Shown here: positions 1-10,400 of the stretch, piece after piece
Numbering within the stretch: position 1 is the first letter of the stretch
Layout: every line of letters begins with the position of its first letter
Origin: CAWDNM01 sp964521195
GTDB lineage: Bacteria; Actinomycetota; Coriobacteriia; Anaerosomatales; JAAXUF01
Length of the DNA: 64,000 nucleotides
Reading direction: 5' to 3'
Assembly (NCBI GenBank): GCA_964521195.1
Contig: CAZFRE010000001.1
Span: 124,001-188,000, forward strand
Translations under genes and position numbers: made by a program
Notes under the pieces: generated by a model
What the model was told of the DNA's origin: nothing
The model's input: only the letters and a program-made list of their open reading frames with translations
Databases searched by the model: none

Positions 1-1197
1 ACGACCGAGGGCGTGACGTCCGACGCGTACCACGCGAGCCAGCGGCCATCAGTCAGCGCAAACGGCCGCTTCGTCGCCTTCGAGTCCGATGCGACCTCGC
101 TGACCGCCGACGGCGTTGGTGGGTCGGCTCAGAACCACATCTACGTTCGCGACATGGTCACGAGCACGACGGTGCTCGCCGACAAGAGCACCGAGGGCAC
201 CGTCGCAACGTACAGCTGGCTGGCGTCGATCGACGCGAGCGGCGATCACGTCGCGTTCATCACGTCGCAGCAGCTCGCAAACGGTGACACAGACACGGCT
301 CCGGACGTCTACGTGCGGCATCTCCACGACGGGACCACCGAGCGCGTCAGCGTGTCGAGCTCGGGCAAGTCGGGCACGGGTGGCCACAGCTCCAGCGCTC
401 CGCGCATCAGTGCGAACGGCCGCTACGTGGTGTTCCAGTCGGATCGTGCCGGCCTCGTGTCCGGCGACACGAACGGCACGCGCGACGTCTTCGTACGCGA
501 CCTGAAGCTGCACACCACCAAGCGTGTGAGCGTGACTGCCAGCGGCAAGCAGCTGGCGAAGGGTGGCGGCGAGCGCTGCGACATCAGCGGCACCGGCCGC
601 TACGTGGTCTTCAACACGAAGGCGACCGAGCTGTTCAGCATCCCCGAGACCGACACCGAGCAGGTCGTCATCAAGGACACGGTGACCGGTGCGGTGAAGC
701 TCGTGAGCAAGACGCGTGCGGGCGGTTGGGCCGAGGACTGGTCCGGCGGTGCCACGCTGTGCGACGACGGTAGCAGGGTGGCCTTCGAATCAGCGGCGTC
801 GTCACTGGTGGCGAGCGACACCAACGGCGTCGGGGATGTGTTCGTGCGGCGCGATGTCACTCCGCTCGTCAAGACCAAACCGGTCATCACGCGTACGCCG
901 ACCGGCTCGTGGAGGACGTACAGGCGCAGCCACGGCGTCGCGAAGTTCTCGATGTCGCTGAAGCTCAAGGACATCGGCGGCGACCCGATCGCTGGTGCGA
1001 CAGTTAAGCTGCAGCGCTTCTCCACCAGCTCCTACAGCTGGAAGACGTACGCGACACTGACGACCGGCTCGACCGGCGTCGCGCGCAAGTACTTCGAGGC
1101 GAAGAAGCGGGGGACGAAGTACTACCGCTGGTACGTGCCGGCCACAGGCACGCACTACTCGCTGACGACGCGTGAGCAGCGCATCACCATCAAGTAG
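1..1197 (+). CDS. TolB/PD40-type beta-propeller surface protein (5' end outside window)
   Basis: The frame is open at base 1, so the true start lies upstream; 398 residues are visible. Four repeated blades of the form SANGRxVxFxS...VFVRD lie between about residues 15 and 290, as in TolB-like/PD40 propellers. A C-terminal beta-rich module of about 100 residues follows and ends in ITIK. Similar end modules close the secreted proteins at 46005-48785 and 56661-57953, so this is probably an exported surface protein, although its signal peptide cannot be seen. The ligand is unknown. The 5' truncation is only the window edge. The next gene, purL, starts about 130 bases downstream on the same strand. 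Confidence 0.75.
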   Translation, partial: TTEGVTSDAYHASQRPSVSANGRFVAFESDATSLTADGVGGSAQNHIYVRDMVTSTTVLADKSTEGTVATYSWLASIDASGDHVAFITSQQLANGDTDTAPDVYVRHLHDGTTERVSVSSSGKSGTGGHSSSAPRISANGRYVVFQSDRAGLVSGDTNGTRDVFVRDLKLHTTKRVSVTASGKQLAKGGGERCDISGTGRYVVFNTKATELFSIPETDTEQVVIKDTVTGAVKLVSKTRAGGWAEDWSGGATLCDDGSRVAFESAASSLVASDTNGVGDVFVRRDVTPLVKTKPVITRTPTGSWRTYRRSHGVAKFSMSLKLKDIGGDPIAGATVKLQRFSTSSYSWKTYATLTTGSTGVARKYFEAKKRGTKYYRWYVPATGTHYSLTTREQRITIK

Positions 1198-1328
1198 TGC
1201 CGCCCGGGCACGACGCATGCGAGCGGCGCTCGCGAGATGGGGCGACTGAAGGCGAAGACCCAGCCGTCCGCCGCCGGACGTTGCGGTACCATGTGCCTGT
1301 CCGCCGAGACCCGCGCCAAGGAGCCTTC

Positions 1329-3596
1329 GTGATCACCATCGAGCCGCTTACCGACGACCTCGCCCCCAAACTCGCCGAGGAGCTCGGGCTCAAGCTCGAT
1401 GAGTACGACAAGATCGTCGAGATCCTCGGGCGGCACGCCACGGTGACCGAGCTCTACATGTACTCGCTCATGTGGAGCGAGCACTGCAGCTACAAGCACT
1501 CGCGTAAAGCGCTGCGCATGTTCCCGAACGACGGCCCGCACGTCATGCAGGGCCCCGGCGAGAACGCGGGCGTCATCGGCGTCGGTGACGGCTGGGCGGT
1601 CGCCTTCAAGATGGAGTCGCACAACCACCCGAGCGCCATCGAGCCCTACCAGGGCGCGGCGACCGGTGTCGGTGGCATCATCCGCGACATCTTCACGATG
1701 GGCGCCCGCCCCATCGCCTCGCTCAACTCGCTGCGCTTCGGGACCCTCGACAAGCCGCGCCAGCGCTACCTCTTCGAGGGCTCGGTCGCCGGTATCGGCG
1801 GCTACGGCAACTGCCTCGGCGTGCCCACGGTCGGCGGCGAGGTCTACTTCGAGGAGGCCTACGAGGGCAACTGCCTCATCAACGCGTTCTCGCTCGGCCT
1901 CATGCGCGAGGAGAACCTCACCCGCGCGGTCGGCTCCGGCCCTGGCAACCTCGTCGTGCTCATCGGCTCGACGACCGGCCGCGACGGCATCGGGGGCGCA
2001 TCGGTGCTCGCCAGCCAGGAGTTCGACGAGCGCGCCGAGGACAAGCGCCCGGCGGTGCAGGTCGGCGACCCGTTCGAGGAGAAGCTGCTCATCGAGTGCT
2101 GCCTCGAGCTGCTCGACAACAAGCTGCTCGTCGCCCTTGGCGACTGCGGCGCGGCCGGCCTGACGAGCTCCATCAGCGAGATGGCGAGCCGCGGTGGCGT
2201 GGGTATGGACATCGACGCAGCCGCGGTGCCGCAGCGCGAGACTGAGATGCAGGCGTTCGAGATCATGGTCTCGGAATCGCAGGAGCGCATGGTCGCCGTC
2301 GTCACCCCCGAGCAGTTCGACGCCGCGAAGGCGGTCTGCGACAAGTGGGGCCTGCGCTCGACCGTCATCGGACAGATCACCGACACCGGCCGCTTCGTGG
2401 TGCGGATGGGCGACGAGGTCGTCGCCGATATGCCCGCGGCCACCCTCGCCGACGACGCCCCCATCTACGATCCCGAGAAGACCCGCCCGGCCTATCTCGA
2501 CGAGGTGCAGGCGTTCGATCCGCTCACGCTGGCGCTGCCCGCCGAGCCAGCCGACCTGGGCGCGACGCTGCTCAGGCTGCTCGCGAGCCCCAACATCTGC
2601 TCGCGCCGCTGGATCTGGGAGCAGTACGACCACCAGGTCATCCTCAACACCGTGGTACTCCCGGGCAGCGACGCGGCGGTGCTGCGCATCGGAGACGAGG
2701 GTCGCGGCATCGCGATGAGCTCGGACTGCAACGGGCGCTACTGCTACCTCGATCCCTACGTCGGTGCGCAGATCGCACTGGCCGAGGCTGCTCGAAACGT
2801 CGCGTGCTCCGGTGGCGAGCCTGCCGCCATCACCGACTGCCTCAACTTCGGCAATCCCGAGAAGCCTGAGGTGTTCTGGACCTTCTACGAAGCCATCCGT
2901 GGCCTGGCGGACGCGTGCAAGGCGTTCAACATCCCGGTCATCAGCGGCAACGTGAGCTTCTACAACGAGAGCTTCGGCTCGCCCATCTACCCGACGCCGA
3001 CAGTGGGGCTCGTTGGAATCCTCGACGACGTCACCAAGCACGCCACCGCGAGCTTCAAGGACGCGGGCGATGTAGTGTTCCTCCTCGGCGAGTCGCTCGA
3101 GGAGCTTGGCGGTAGCGAGTACCTCAAGGTCGCGCACGGCATGGTCGCCGGCCAGCCGCCCGCGCTCGACCTCGAACTCGAGCGCGACGTGCAGGAGGCG
3201 ATTCGCGAGGCGATCGGTGCCGGCATCGTGAAGAGCGCGCACGACTGCTCCGAAGGCGGCATCGCCGTCGCGCTCGCCGAGAGCTGCATCGCCGGCGGCA
3301 TCGGCGCCGACATCCACCTGCACGACGGGCTGCACCCCACCGCCTCGCTGTTCGGTGAGACGCAGTCGCGCATCGTCGCGACGGTGGCCGACACAGACGC
3401 CGAGCAGCTCGTCACCATCCTGCTGCACCACGAGGTGCCCTACAGCGTGATCGGTACCGTGGGCGGCGAGCGCCTGAGCATCTGCGAGCGGCTCGACGTG
3501 CCGGTCGCGGAACTCGCGGCAGCGTTCGAGCCGACGCTCGAGCGGCTGGTGCACGGACTGCCCACGGTGCTCTCCGAGGAACTCGGCGAAGGCTAG
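1329..3596 (+). CDS. purL: Phosphoribosylformylglycinamidine synthase subunit PurL
   Basis: PurL carries out the ATP-dependent conversion of FGAR to FGAM, using ammonia delivered from a PurQ partner. The 755-residue length is that of the small PurL type, which works with separate PurS and PurQ; neither is in this window. Recognisable motifs are MWSEHCSYKHS near residue 50, ESHNHPSAIEPYQGAATG from about residue 96, and the repeated AIRS-like half with GEGRGIAMSSDCNGRY. The GTG at 1329 is chosen because AAGGAG sits at 1318-1323 and the residues following it match the family N-terminus; upstream codons of the open frame look non-coding. A possible -10 (TACCAT) lies at 1287-1292. The membrane protein at 3602 begins five bases after the stop. 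Confidence 0.96.
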   Translation: MITIEPLTDDLAPKLAEELGLKLDEYDKIVEILGRHATVTELYMYSLMWSEHCSYKHSRKALRMFPNDGPHVMQGPGENAGVIGVGDGWAVAFKMESHNHPSAIEPYQGAATGVGGIIRDIFTMGARPIASLNSLRFGTLDKPRQRYLFEGSVAGIGGYGNCLGVPTVGGEVYFEEAYEGNCLINAFSLGLMREENLTRAVGSGPGNLVVLIGSTTGRDGIGGASVLASQEFDERAEDKRPAVQVGDPFEEKLLIECCLELLDNKLLVALGDCGAAGLTSSISEMASRGGVGMDIDAAAVPQRETEMQAFEIMVSESQERMVAVVTPEQFDAAKAVCDKWGLRSTVIGQITDTGRFVVRMGDEVVADMPAATLADDAPIYDPEKTRPAYLDEVQAFDPLTLALPAEPADLGATLLRLLASPNICSRRWIWEQYDHQVILNTVVLPGSDAAVLRIGDEGRGIAMSSDCNGRYCYLDPYVGAQIALAEAARNVACSGGEPAAITDCLNFGNPEKPEVFWTFYEAIRGLADACKAFNIPVISGNVSFYNESFGSPIYPTPTVGLVGILDDVTKHATASFKDAGDVVFLLGESLEELGGSEYLKVAHGMVAGQPPALDLELERDVQEAIREAIGAGIVKSAHDCSEGGIAVALAESCIAGGIGADIHLHDGLHPTASLFGETQSRIVATVADTDAEQLVTILLHHEVPYSVIGTVGGERLSICERLDVPVAELAAAFEPTLERLVHGLPTVLSEELGEG

Positions 3597-3601
3597 GCAC
3601 C

Positions 3602-5539
3602 ATGCTCCCAGGCGGCCGCTCGAGGCGGTTCGGCGCGCGGCTGCTCGAAGGCGGCGTGATCGCCGGCGCGCTTCTGGTACCCGCGGTGATGCTTCCGAGC
3701 CTGCGAAGCCCCTTCGGCCCTCCCAAGCTGGCGATGCTCGCCCTGGCCGCGGCGATGGTGCTGCTGGGACTGGCGCTCGACCACACGGCGTATCGCGCGC
3801 TGGCGACGGTGGTGAAGAGCTCGCGGATCGCGTGGGCGGTGGGCGCGCTGCTTGCGCTCTCGGTGCTTGCGACCGCGACCGCCATCGACGCTCGTCAGGC
3901 GCTCTTCGGCAGCTATGCGGACTACCGCGGCCTTGCAACCATCCTGGCCTGCGCGACCGTCGGCGCCGGCGGCGTCGTGATCGCCGGGCGTGACGCCGCG
4001 CTGCTCCGCTTCTGGCGCATGCTCACGATCGTGGCCGCGGGGATCATGGGCATCGGAATCCTGCAGCGACTGGCGGTGCTCCCGGTGGCCTCGCGCGGAC
4101 TCGCCGAGCAGAGCGCGCGTGTCTCCGCCACCCTCGGCAACTCGTCGAACTTCGGCGTGCTCCTCGTGCTCGTCGTCCCGCTTCTCATCCATCGCGCGGT
4201 CGCCGAGCGGGACCGGGTGTGGCGTCTGCTCGCCATGGCCTGCGCCGCGCTCGGTGTTGTCGAACTGCTGTGGACGCTGTCGCGCGGCGCGTGGCTCGGC
4301 ATGCTCGCGATGGTGGTGGCGTGGACGGCGACGATCGTCTGGGCGGGGGGCACGGGGGCCGCGCGACGCCGGCTGCTGGCGGGACTCGCCACGGTGGCCG
4401 CGCTCGTGGTTCTCGGCGCTGCGATGACGCCAGGGGCTATGAGCCGCGTGGCGCGGATCGTCGACATCCAGTCCCGCACCGCGCAGTGGCGCGTCTCGGT
4501 GTGGAAGTCGGCGTGGAGCATGACGCTCGACCGGCCGCTCACCGGCTTCGGCCCGAACACGTTTCGCTACGCCTATCCGGGCTATCAGGAGGCCGGGCAG
4601 GTCGGCGGCGCGACGGGATACCGGCTCGTCGAGTCCGCGCACAACCTCTTCCTCGATGCGTCGACGTCGCTCGGCGTGCCCGGGCTTGTGGGGGTGTGCG
4701 TACTGCTCGCCCTCGTCGCGGTGGCCTGCGTGCGCACGCTCGCCGAGGAGCGCGACCCGTTCGGCTTGGTGCCGACGTCGGGCATCGCGCTGATCGGCGC
4801 GCTCGTCGCCCAGCAGTTCCACTACGTGACGATGGACACCGGGCCGCTGATCGCCGTGCTGATCGCCTTCGTCGCGGCATCTGAGGCCGCGCGCCGGCCG
4901 TCCCCCGAGGTTGCCGCCTCGCGATTCGCGCGCGCTCTGCTGGTCGTCGGCGCGTGCGTGTTCGCGGTCGCGTCAGTCGCGGGCTTCGGGCTGGTCGCTG
5001 CGGACGATGCGGCGAGCCGGGGGGCAGCGGCGGCCGGAGCGGGAGCACCGTGGGCAGTGGCCCATGCCGAGCTGCGCCGCGCCGCGGCGCTCGCGCCCTG
5101 GGAGCCGGCTATGCGCTCGGCCGAGGGCGCTGCGGCCACGATCCGGCTGCTGCAAGAGCCCGATCCCGCGGCGCTGACCGATGGCGTCGCGGCCTTCGAC
5201 GAGGCGCTCGCGGTCACGCCGCTCGACACGGCGCTCGCCGCCGAGCGCGCCAACCTGCTGCTGGTGGCTGGCGTCGGCGCGAGCGACCCCGAGTTGCTGC
5301 AGCGGGCTGCAGACGCGTTCGGCGAGGTCATCGAAGACGACCCCAACACCGGCATCCCGCGCGCGGGACGAGCCACGGCACTGCTCGCGCTCGGCCGTCC
5401 CGCCGAGGCGATCGCTGACTACGAAGCGGCGCTCGAGCGATCCCCGAGGGACCGGACGGCGTGGCGCAACCTCGCGGCGGCGTATCGGCAGGTCGGTCGC
5501 GTCAAGGACGCGGACGCGGCGCTGGAGCGCGCGGAGTAG
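3602..5539 (+). CDS. O-antigen ligase-like (Wzy/WaaL) membrane protein with C-terminal TPR region
   Basis: This 645-residue polytopic protein has about 10-12 hydrophobic segments in residues 15-480. A periplasm-facing loop with RTAQWRVSVWKSAW and GFGPNTFRYAYP is typical of O-antigen ligase/polymerase proteins (Wzy_C superfamily). Residues about 490-645 are soluble, Ala-rich and contain TPR-like helices (AGRATALLALGRPAEAIADYEAALER). Such proteins polymerise surface glycans or transfer them to lipids or proteins; the substrate cannot be read from sequence. A full-length paralogue with the same architecture lies at 49597-51531. It starts five bases after purL and may be co-transcribed with it, although no functional link is evident. 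The start ATG has no strong ribosome site. Confidence 0.85.
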   Translation: MLPGGRSRRFGARLLEGGVIAGALLVPAVMLPSLRSPFGPPKLAMLALAAAMVLLGLALDHTAYRALATVVKSSRIAWAVGALLALSVLATATAIDARQALFGSYADYRGLATILACATVGAGGVVIAGRDAALLRFWRMLTIVAAGIMGIGILQRLAVLPVASRGLAEQSARVSATLGNSSNFGVLLVLVVPLLIHRAVAERDRVWRLLAMACAALGVVELLWTLSRGAWLGMLAMVVAWTATIVWAGGTGAARRRLLAGLATVAALVVLGAAMTPGAMSRVARIVDIQSRTAQWRVSVWKSAWSMTLDRPLTGFGPNTFRYAYPGYQEAGQVGGATGYRLVESAHNLFLDASTSLGVPGLVGVCVLLALVAVACVRTLAEERDPFGLVPTSGIALIGALVAQQFHYVTMDTGPLIAVLIAFVAASEAARRPSPEVAASRFARALLVVGACVFAVASVAGFGLVAADDAASRGAAAAGAGAPWAVAHAELRRAAALAPWEPAMRSAEGAAATIRLLQEPDPAALTDGVAAFDEALAVTPLDTALAAERANLLLVAGVGASDPELLQRAADAFGEVIEDDPNTGIPRAGRATALLALGRPAEAIADYEAALERSPRDRTAWRNLAAAYRQVGRVKDADAALERAE

Positions 5540-5683
5540 TAGCGCCGGTCGTCGGCTCCCGTGGGCCGGGTCATCGCTGTGTGCACCGCACTTGCGGCAT
5601 GGCGGGTGCGGGTCGCGCGGGCGCTCGCAGCACCCGCATCCGACGGCGACGCACCGTCCGCGCCCACTCCCGACCCGAATCCG

Positions 5684-5692
5684 TGCTAGACT
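5684..5692 (+). promoter_or_regulatory. Extended -10 promoter element upstream of purF
   Basis: The sequence TGCTAGACT has the TGn-TAnnnT form of an extended -10 element and lies about 45 bases before the purF start. No convincing -35 hexamer is found 16-18 bases upstream, which is usual for extended -10 promoters. An almost identical element, TGCTAGAAT, precedes purM. Confidence 0.5.
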
Positions 5693-5737
5693 ACCCGCGT
5701 TCCCACCCGTTCCGTGCGACGTGAGGCCCTATCTCGC

Positions 5738-7195
5738 ATGATGCGTGACTGCGCCGAGGACCAGCTCCTCGAAGACCGCCCCGACCGGCCGGAAGAAGCC
5801 TGCGGGGTCTTCGCGGTATACGCTCCGGGGGAAGACGTCGCCCGCCTCACGTACTTCGGTCTCCACGCGTTGCAGCACCGCGGCCAGGAGTCGGCGGGTA
5901 TCGCGGTGGGCGACAACGAGACCGTCACCGTCACCAAGAACCTCGGCCTCGTCTCGAAGGTCTTCAAGGAAAGCGACCTCGACTCGCTTCCGGGCGATGT
6001 CGCCATCGGCCACACCCGCTACTCGACCACCGGCTCGTCCACGAGCTGGGAGAACGCGCAGCCGCACCTCTCGGCGATCGGGCACCAGGTCATCGCGCTC
6101 GCGCACAACGGCAACCTCGTGAACACGAGCGAGCTGCGCGACGCGCTCAAGGTGCAGGGCATCCGCTTCCGCTCGACCACCGACTCCGAGGTCATGACCA
6201 CGCTCGTGGGCTACTTCACGCAGAAGTCGAACCACATCCGCGAAGGCATCCGCGAGACGATGAGGCTCATCAACGGCGCCTTCGCCGTGGTCCTCACCAC
6301 CGAGAATGCCGTGTACGCCTTCCGCGACCCGCACGGCGTGCGCCCGCTCGTCCTCGGCAAGCTCGACAGCCGCGGCTGGGTCGTCGCATCCGAGACGTGC
6401 GCGCTCGACATCGTGGGCGCCGAGTTCGTCCGCGAGGTCGGCCCCGGTGAGATGCTCAAGATCAGCGCCGACGGCGTCGAGGCCGAGCAGGCCGTCCCCG
6501 CCGAGAAGCCCTCGCTGTGCATGTTCGAGTACGTCTACTTCGCCCGGCCCGACTCCGAGATGGGCGATTGCTCGCTCTACGAGGCGCGTCGCAACATGGG
6601 CGCGGCGCTCGCGCTCGAGGCGCCCGTCGACGCCGACATGGTCATGGGCGTCCCTGACTCCGGCGTGCCGGCGGCCGTCGGCTACGCAGCTTCGAGCGGC
6701 ATCCCGTTCGGCGAGGGGCTCGCGAAGAACCGCTACGTGGGCCGCACCTTCATCTCGCCGAGCCAGACGATCCGCCAGCAGGGCATCAAGCTCAAGCTCA
6801 ACCCGCTCAAGCACGCGATCCGCGGCAAGCGGCTCATCGTCGTCGACGACTCGATCGTGCGCGGCAACACGACCAAGAAGCTCATCGCGCTCCTGCGCGA
6901 GTCCGGCGCCGCCGAGGTCCACATGCGCATCACCTCGCCGCCGGTCGTGTGGCCGTGCTTCTACGGCATCGACACCGACACGCAGGAGCAGCTCATCGCC
7001 TCGCGCCTCTCGGTAGCCGAGATCGCCGAGCATATCGGTGCGGACTCGCTCGCGTACCTCTCGCTTCCCGCTATGGTGGACGCGACCGGCATGCCCAAGG
7101 ACGGCTTCTGCCTGGCGTGCTTCGACGGGGAGTACCCCATCGAGATCCCGGAGAGCGTGAAGTCCGGCAAGCTCGCGCTCGAGGGCTGCAAGTAA
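5738..7195 (+). CDS. purF: Amidophosphoribosyltransferase PurF
   Basis: PurF catalyses the first committed step of purine synthesis: PRPP plus glutamine gives phosphoribosylamine. Cys22 (EEACGVF) would be the N-terminal nucleophile after propeptide removal. HALQHRGQESAG and SGNL-type glutaminase motifs follow. The PRPP loop is LIVVDDSIVRGNTTKK. Cysteines in KPSLCMFEY, VWPCFYG and CLAC match the 4Fe-4S ligands of the Bacillus-type enzyme, so an oxygen-sensitive cluster is likely. The length is 485 residues. Starts at GTG 5714, ATG 5738 or ATG 5741 are possible; 5738 is preferred because a weak GTGAGG lies upstream and the propeptide length is then ordinary. The gene is monocistronic, followed by the subtilase leader. 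Confidence 0.96.
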   Translation: MMRDCAEDQLLEDRPDRPEEACGVFAVYAPGEDVARLTYFGLHALQHRGQESAGIAVGDNETVTVTKNLGLVSKVFKESDLDSLPGDVAIGHTRYSTTGSSTSWENAQPHLSAIGHQVIALAHNGNLVNTSELRDALKVQGIRFRSTTDSEVMTTLVGYFTQKSNHIREGIRETMRLINGAFAVVLTTENAVYAFRDPHGVRPLVLGKLDSRGWVVASETCALDIVGAEFVREVGPGEMLKISADGVEAEQAVPAEKPSLCMFEYVYFARPDSEMGDCSLYEARRNMGAALALEAPVDADMVMGVPDSGVPAAVGYAASSGIPFGEGLAKNRYVGRTFISPSQTIRQQGIKLKLNPLKHAIRGKRLIVVDDSIVRGNTTKKLIALLRESGAAEVHMRITSPPVVWPCFYGIDTDTQEQLIASRLSVAEIAEHIGADSLAYLSLPAMVDATGMPKDGFCLACFDGEYPIEIPESVKSGKLALEGCK

Positions 7196-7244
7196 CGGTT
7201 TCGCGTCGCCGCCGAATCGCCGTCGCGCGTCCTCCGATGTGGCA

Positions 7245-7250
7245 TATACT
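7245..7250 (+). promoter_or_regulatory. -10 element and long leader before the subtilase gene
   Basis: TATACT matches the -10 consensus at five of six positions and lies about 160 bases before the ATG at 7409. No good -35 is visible. The leader contains a hairpin (GTGTGGGC at 7258-7265 pairing with GCCTACAC at 7271-7278) and further GC-rich self-complementary stretches. I could not match it to a known riboswitch class. Confidence 0.4.
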
Positions 7251-7408
7251 GGGGCTCGTGTGGGCTGGGGGCCTACACGCAGCGCTTCGATGCGTGGCGC
7301 CGGCGCCCCGGCTCGATCGGGCATCCGTTCCCATCCACGCATCCTCGCGTGTCCCTCAGGACAACCGCCGACGGGTCCGCCGCCGGCTGAAACGCTAGGA
7401 GGCGTCGG

Positions 7409-10400
7409 ATGTCGACAGGCCACAGTGCCCGCCAGCGCGTACTCTCGGGGGCTCTCGCACTCGCGATGATGTTCACGATGGTACCGGTCAATCCCGCGGG
7501 GGGTGCAGGCTCGGCCACGGCTCCCGCAGACACGCGTCCGTTCGCGCAGATGAAGCCATCGGGCCCGCTGCGCTCCTTCGCGCCGGCAGCCGCCGCAGGC
7601 GAGCCGATCAACGTGCAGTGGCGCAAGGGGGTCTCGCAGTCGCAGGTGAAGCGTGCGGCCAGGCGACTCGGCTTCTCGGCGACGCCGACGTCGAAGCTCG
7701 GCTGGTCCCAGCTCACGCCGAAGGGGGCGACCTCCGCCGGCGAGCTCGCGCGCACGCTGCGCGACATGCGGCTCGTCACCGACGCTGAGCCGGTCGTGAG
7801 GATGAAGGCATTCGACGCCGGTCCCGATGATCCGCTGTTCGATTCGCAGTGGGCCTTGCGCAACACCGGCCAGGAGGGCGGCACACCCGGGGCGGACATC
7901 AGCGCCGACGAGGCGTGGGCGCAGAGCACCGGCTCGCGTGATGTCATCGTCGCGATCGTGGACCAGGGCGTGAACTGGGCGCACCCGGACCTGAAGAACA
8001 ACATGTGGCTCAACACCGAAGAGATTCCCAACAACGATGAGGACGACGACGGCAACGGCTATGTCGATGACATCCGCGGCTGGGACTTCTACAACTACGA
8101 CAACACCGTCTTCGACCTCGCGGATGCGGACCGGCACGGCACGCATGTCGCCGGCATCATCGGCGCCGAGGGCGACAACGCGATCGGCATCGCCGGCGTG
8201 AACTCGCGCGTCCGCATCATGCCGCTGAAGTTCATCGGTGGCGATGGTTACGGCGATGACTACGACGCCGCCGAGGCGATCGTGTACGCCGTCGACAAGG
8301 GCGCCACGGTCATCAACTGCTCGTGGGGCGGCAGCGACTCCGAGGTCATCAAGGACGCCGTCGATTACGCCGCCGAGAAGGGCGTCATCATGTCGGTCTC
8401 GGCCGGCAACGAATACTCCAGCAACGATGACCCAGAGTGGGCTTCGTACCCCGCGTCCTACGACACGACCAACATCATCTCCGTCGCGGCATCCGACCGC
8501 GACGACCAGCTCGCCGAGTTCTCCAACTACGGTGAGGACAGCGTCGACCTGGCGGCGCCTGGCGTCGACGTCACCTCGACCATGCCCGCCGAGCAGGTCG
8601 GCTTCTTCACCGATGGGCTCAACTTCAAGACGGTATTCCTCCCGGTCCAGGCCGAGATCATGGAGCCGGCGTCCGCGCGGGACGCGCTCATCACCGGCGC
8701 CGTCCGCCAGCTGGGCGAGACGACCGACACCCCGATCCTGGTCGTCGACGACAGCTCCGCGCTCGTCACGAGCGAGACGCAGGGCGTTCGCCTCGGCGTC
8801 TACACCGACGCGCTTTCCGCCGCCGGGTACCCCGCCGTCACGACGTGGGTCACCGATACACAGGGGACGCCGACGCAGGCCGCGATGGACGGCAAGATCG
8901 TCGTCTGGTTCACCGGCAAGAACACCTACGGCTGGTATGACGACCTGTGCATCACCGACGAGGAGCAGGCCGCGATCTCCGAGTGCCTCGACGCCGGCGG
9001 TCGCTTCGTCCTCATCAGCGGCAAGGCCGCCACCGACCTGCAGTACTTCGGCGGGTGGGAGTGGGACGAAGAGGATCCCGACGCCGAGTTCGAGTTCGAT
9101 CTCCTCGCGGACTACTTCGGTGCTCAGTTCTTCGACATCGAGCATTGGGGCCGCGACTTCGACGGCCGCACGACCTCGAAGCTGGCGGGCATCCACTTCT
9201 CGATCCCGGCCGAGTACATCGATCCGGATGCACCCGGCAATCTGTGGCCGACCGCGTCCGACGCGGTGACCCGGGCCGACAACGGCCTCAACTCGACGAC
9301 GATCCTCTACACCTCGCAGTATGCGCCGCTCTCGGGCACCTCGATGGCCGCGCCGCATGTCACGGGCGCGATCGCGCTGCTGAAGGCGAGGTACCCGAGC
9401 AGCACGCCCGACGAGCTCGTCGCTCGCGTCATCAACACCGTCGACCGCAAGCCCGCGTTCGCCGGCAAGACCGCGACCGGCGGTCGACTGAACCTGGCGG
9501 CCGCGATGTCCTCGTATCCCGGGCGCGTCTCGATCACCGCGCCTGCGGCGGGCGATCGTCTGCACGCGGGCTCGACTTCGACCCTGAGGTGGACTCCGGC
9601 TGTCGGCGGCTCGCCGGACGCGACCTTCTCGGCGCAGATCGGCATGCCGTACGCGGCGTTCTCGGCCGGCTTCGAGGACGGCACGCTCGGCGCGTTCGAG
9701 GAGCCGACGTCGTCGGGGGCGCCGTGGGTGGCGTCCACCGAAGCCAGTGCGGTCCACTCGGGCACGTGGGGCGCGAGGAGCGGTGACCTGCCGCCGATCC
9801 GCCCGGCGACCGACATCGGCGAAGGCTGGTACTACCTGGGCGTCTCGGCGATGGAGGTGACGGTCACCGTGCCGGACGGCGGCGGCGACTTGAGCTTCTA
9901 CTGGCGGATGCCGGAAAGCGACGGCTGGGACACGATCGGCGCCGTCTTCACCGAAGAGACCGGCGACTACCTCGACACGTACTACCTCGAGGACCCCACC
10001 GCGTGGACGAAGGAGTCGTTCCACCTTACCGAGGGCGAGCACAAGGTCGTGTTCGAGGCGATGAACTCCACCGAGGAGACCTCGAACGTCCGCCTGTACA
10101 TCGATGACATCACGCTCACCGCCCACGACTACACCGATATCGGGAGCGCGCCTGCAGGCGCCACTTCCCTCGACTTCACCGTGCCGGGAACGCCGACCGA
10201 CGATGCGCGCCTGCGCGTGAAGTCCCATCTCGACGGCGTCGACTCGGCGTGGGCCAACGTCAAGGGCGTGCGGATCGTCAGCGACGCCGTGGCGCCGGCC
10301 GCGCCGTCAGCGCTCACGCTCACGCCCGACAACGACGGCGGCGTCGGCATCGGCTGGGCCAATCCCGCCGACGCCGACTTCGACCACACGCTCGTGCTCG

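Noticed and set aside
1155..3938. Very long open frame on the minus strand opposite purL
   Set aside because: Its translation is low-complexity Arg/Ala/Asp/Leu text typical of the antisense of high-GC genes, while purL is unambiguous.
7251..7408. A riboswitch in the subtilase leader
   Set aside because: Local hairpins exist, but none of the conserved cores I know (c-di-GMP, c-di-AMP, cobalamin, glycine) could be recognised.
5729..10228. 1499-codon open frame on the minus strand opposite purF and the subtilase
   Set aside because: Shadow of strong GC bias at third positions; it has no domain, no ribosome site, and spans two well-supported plus-strand genes.
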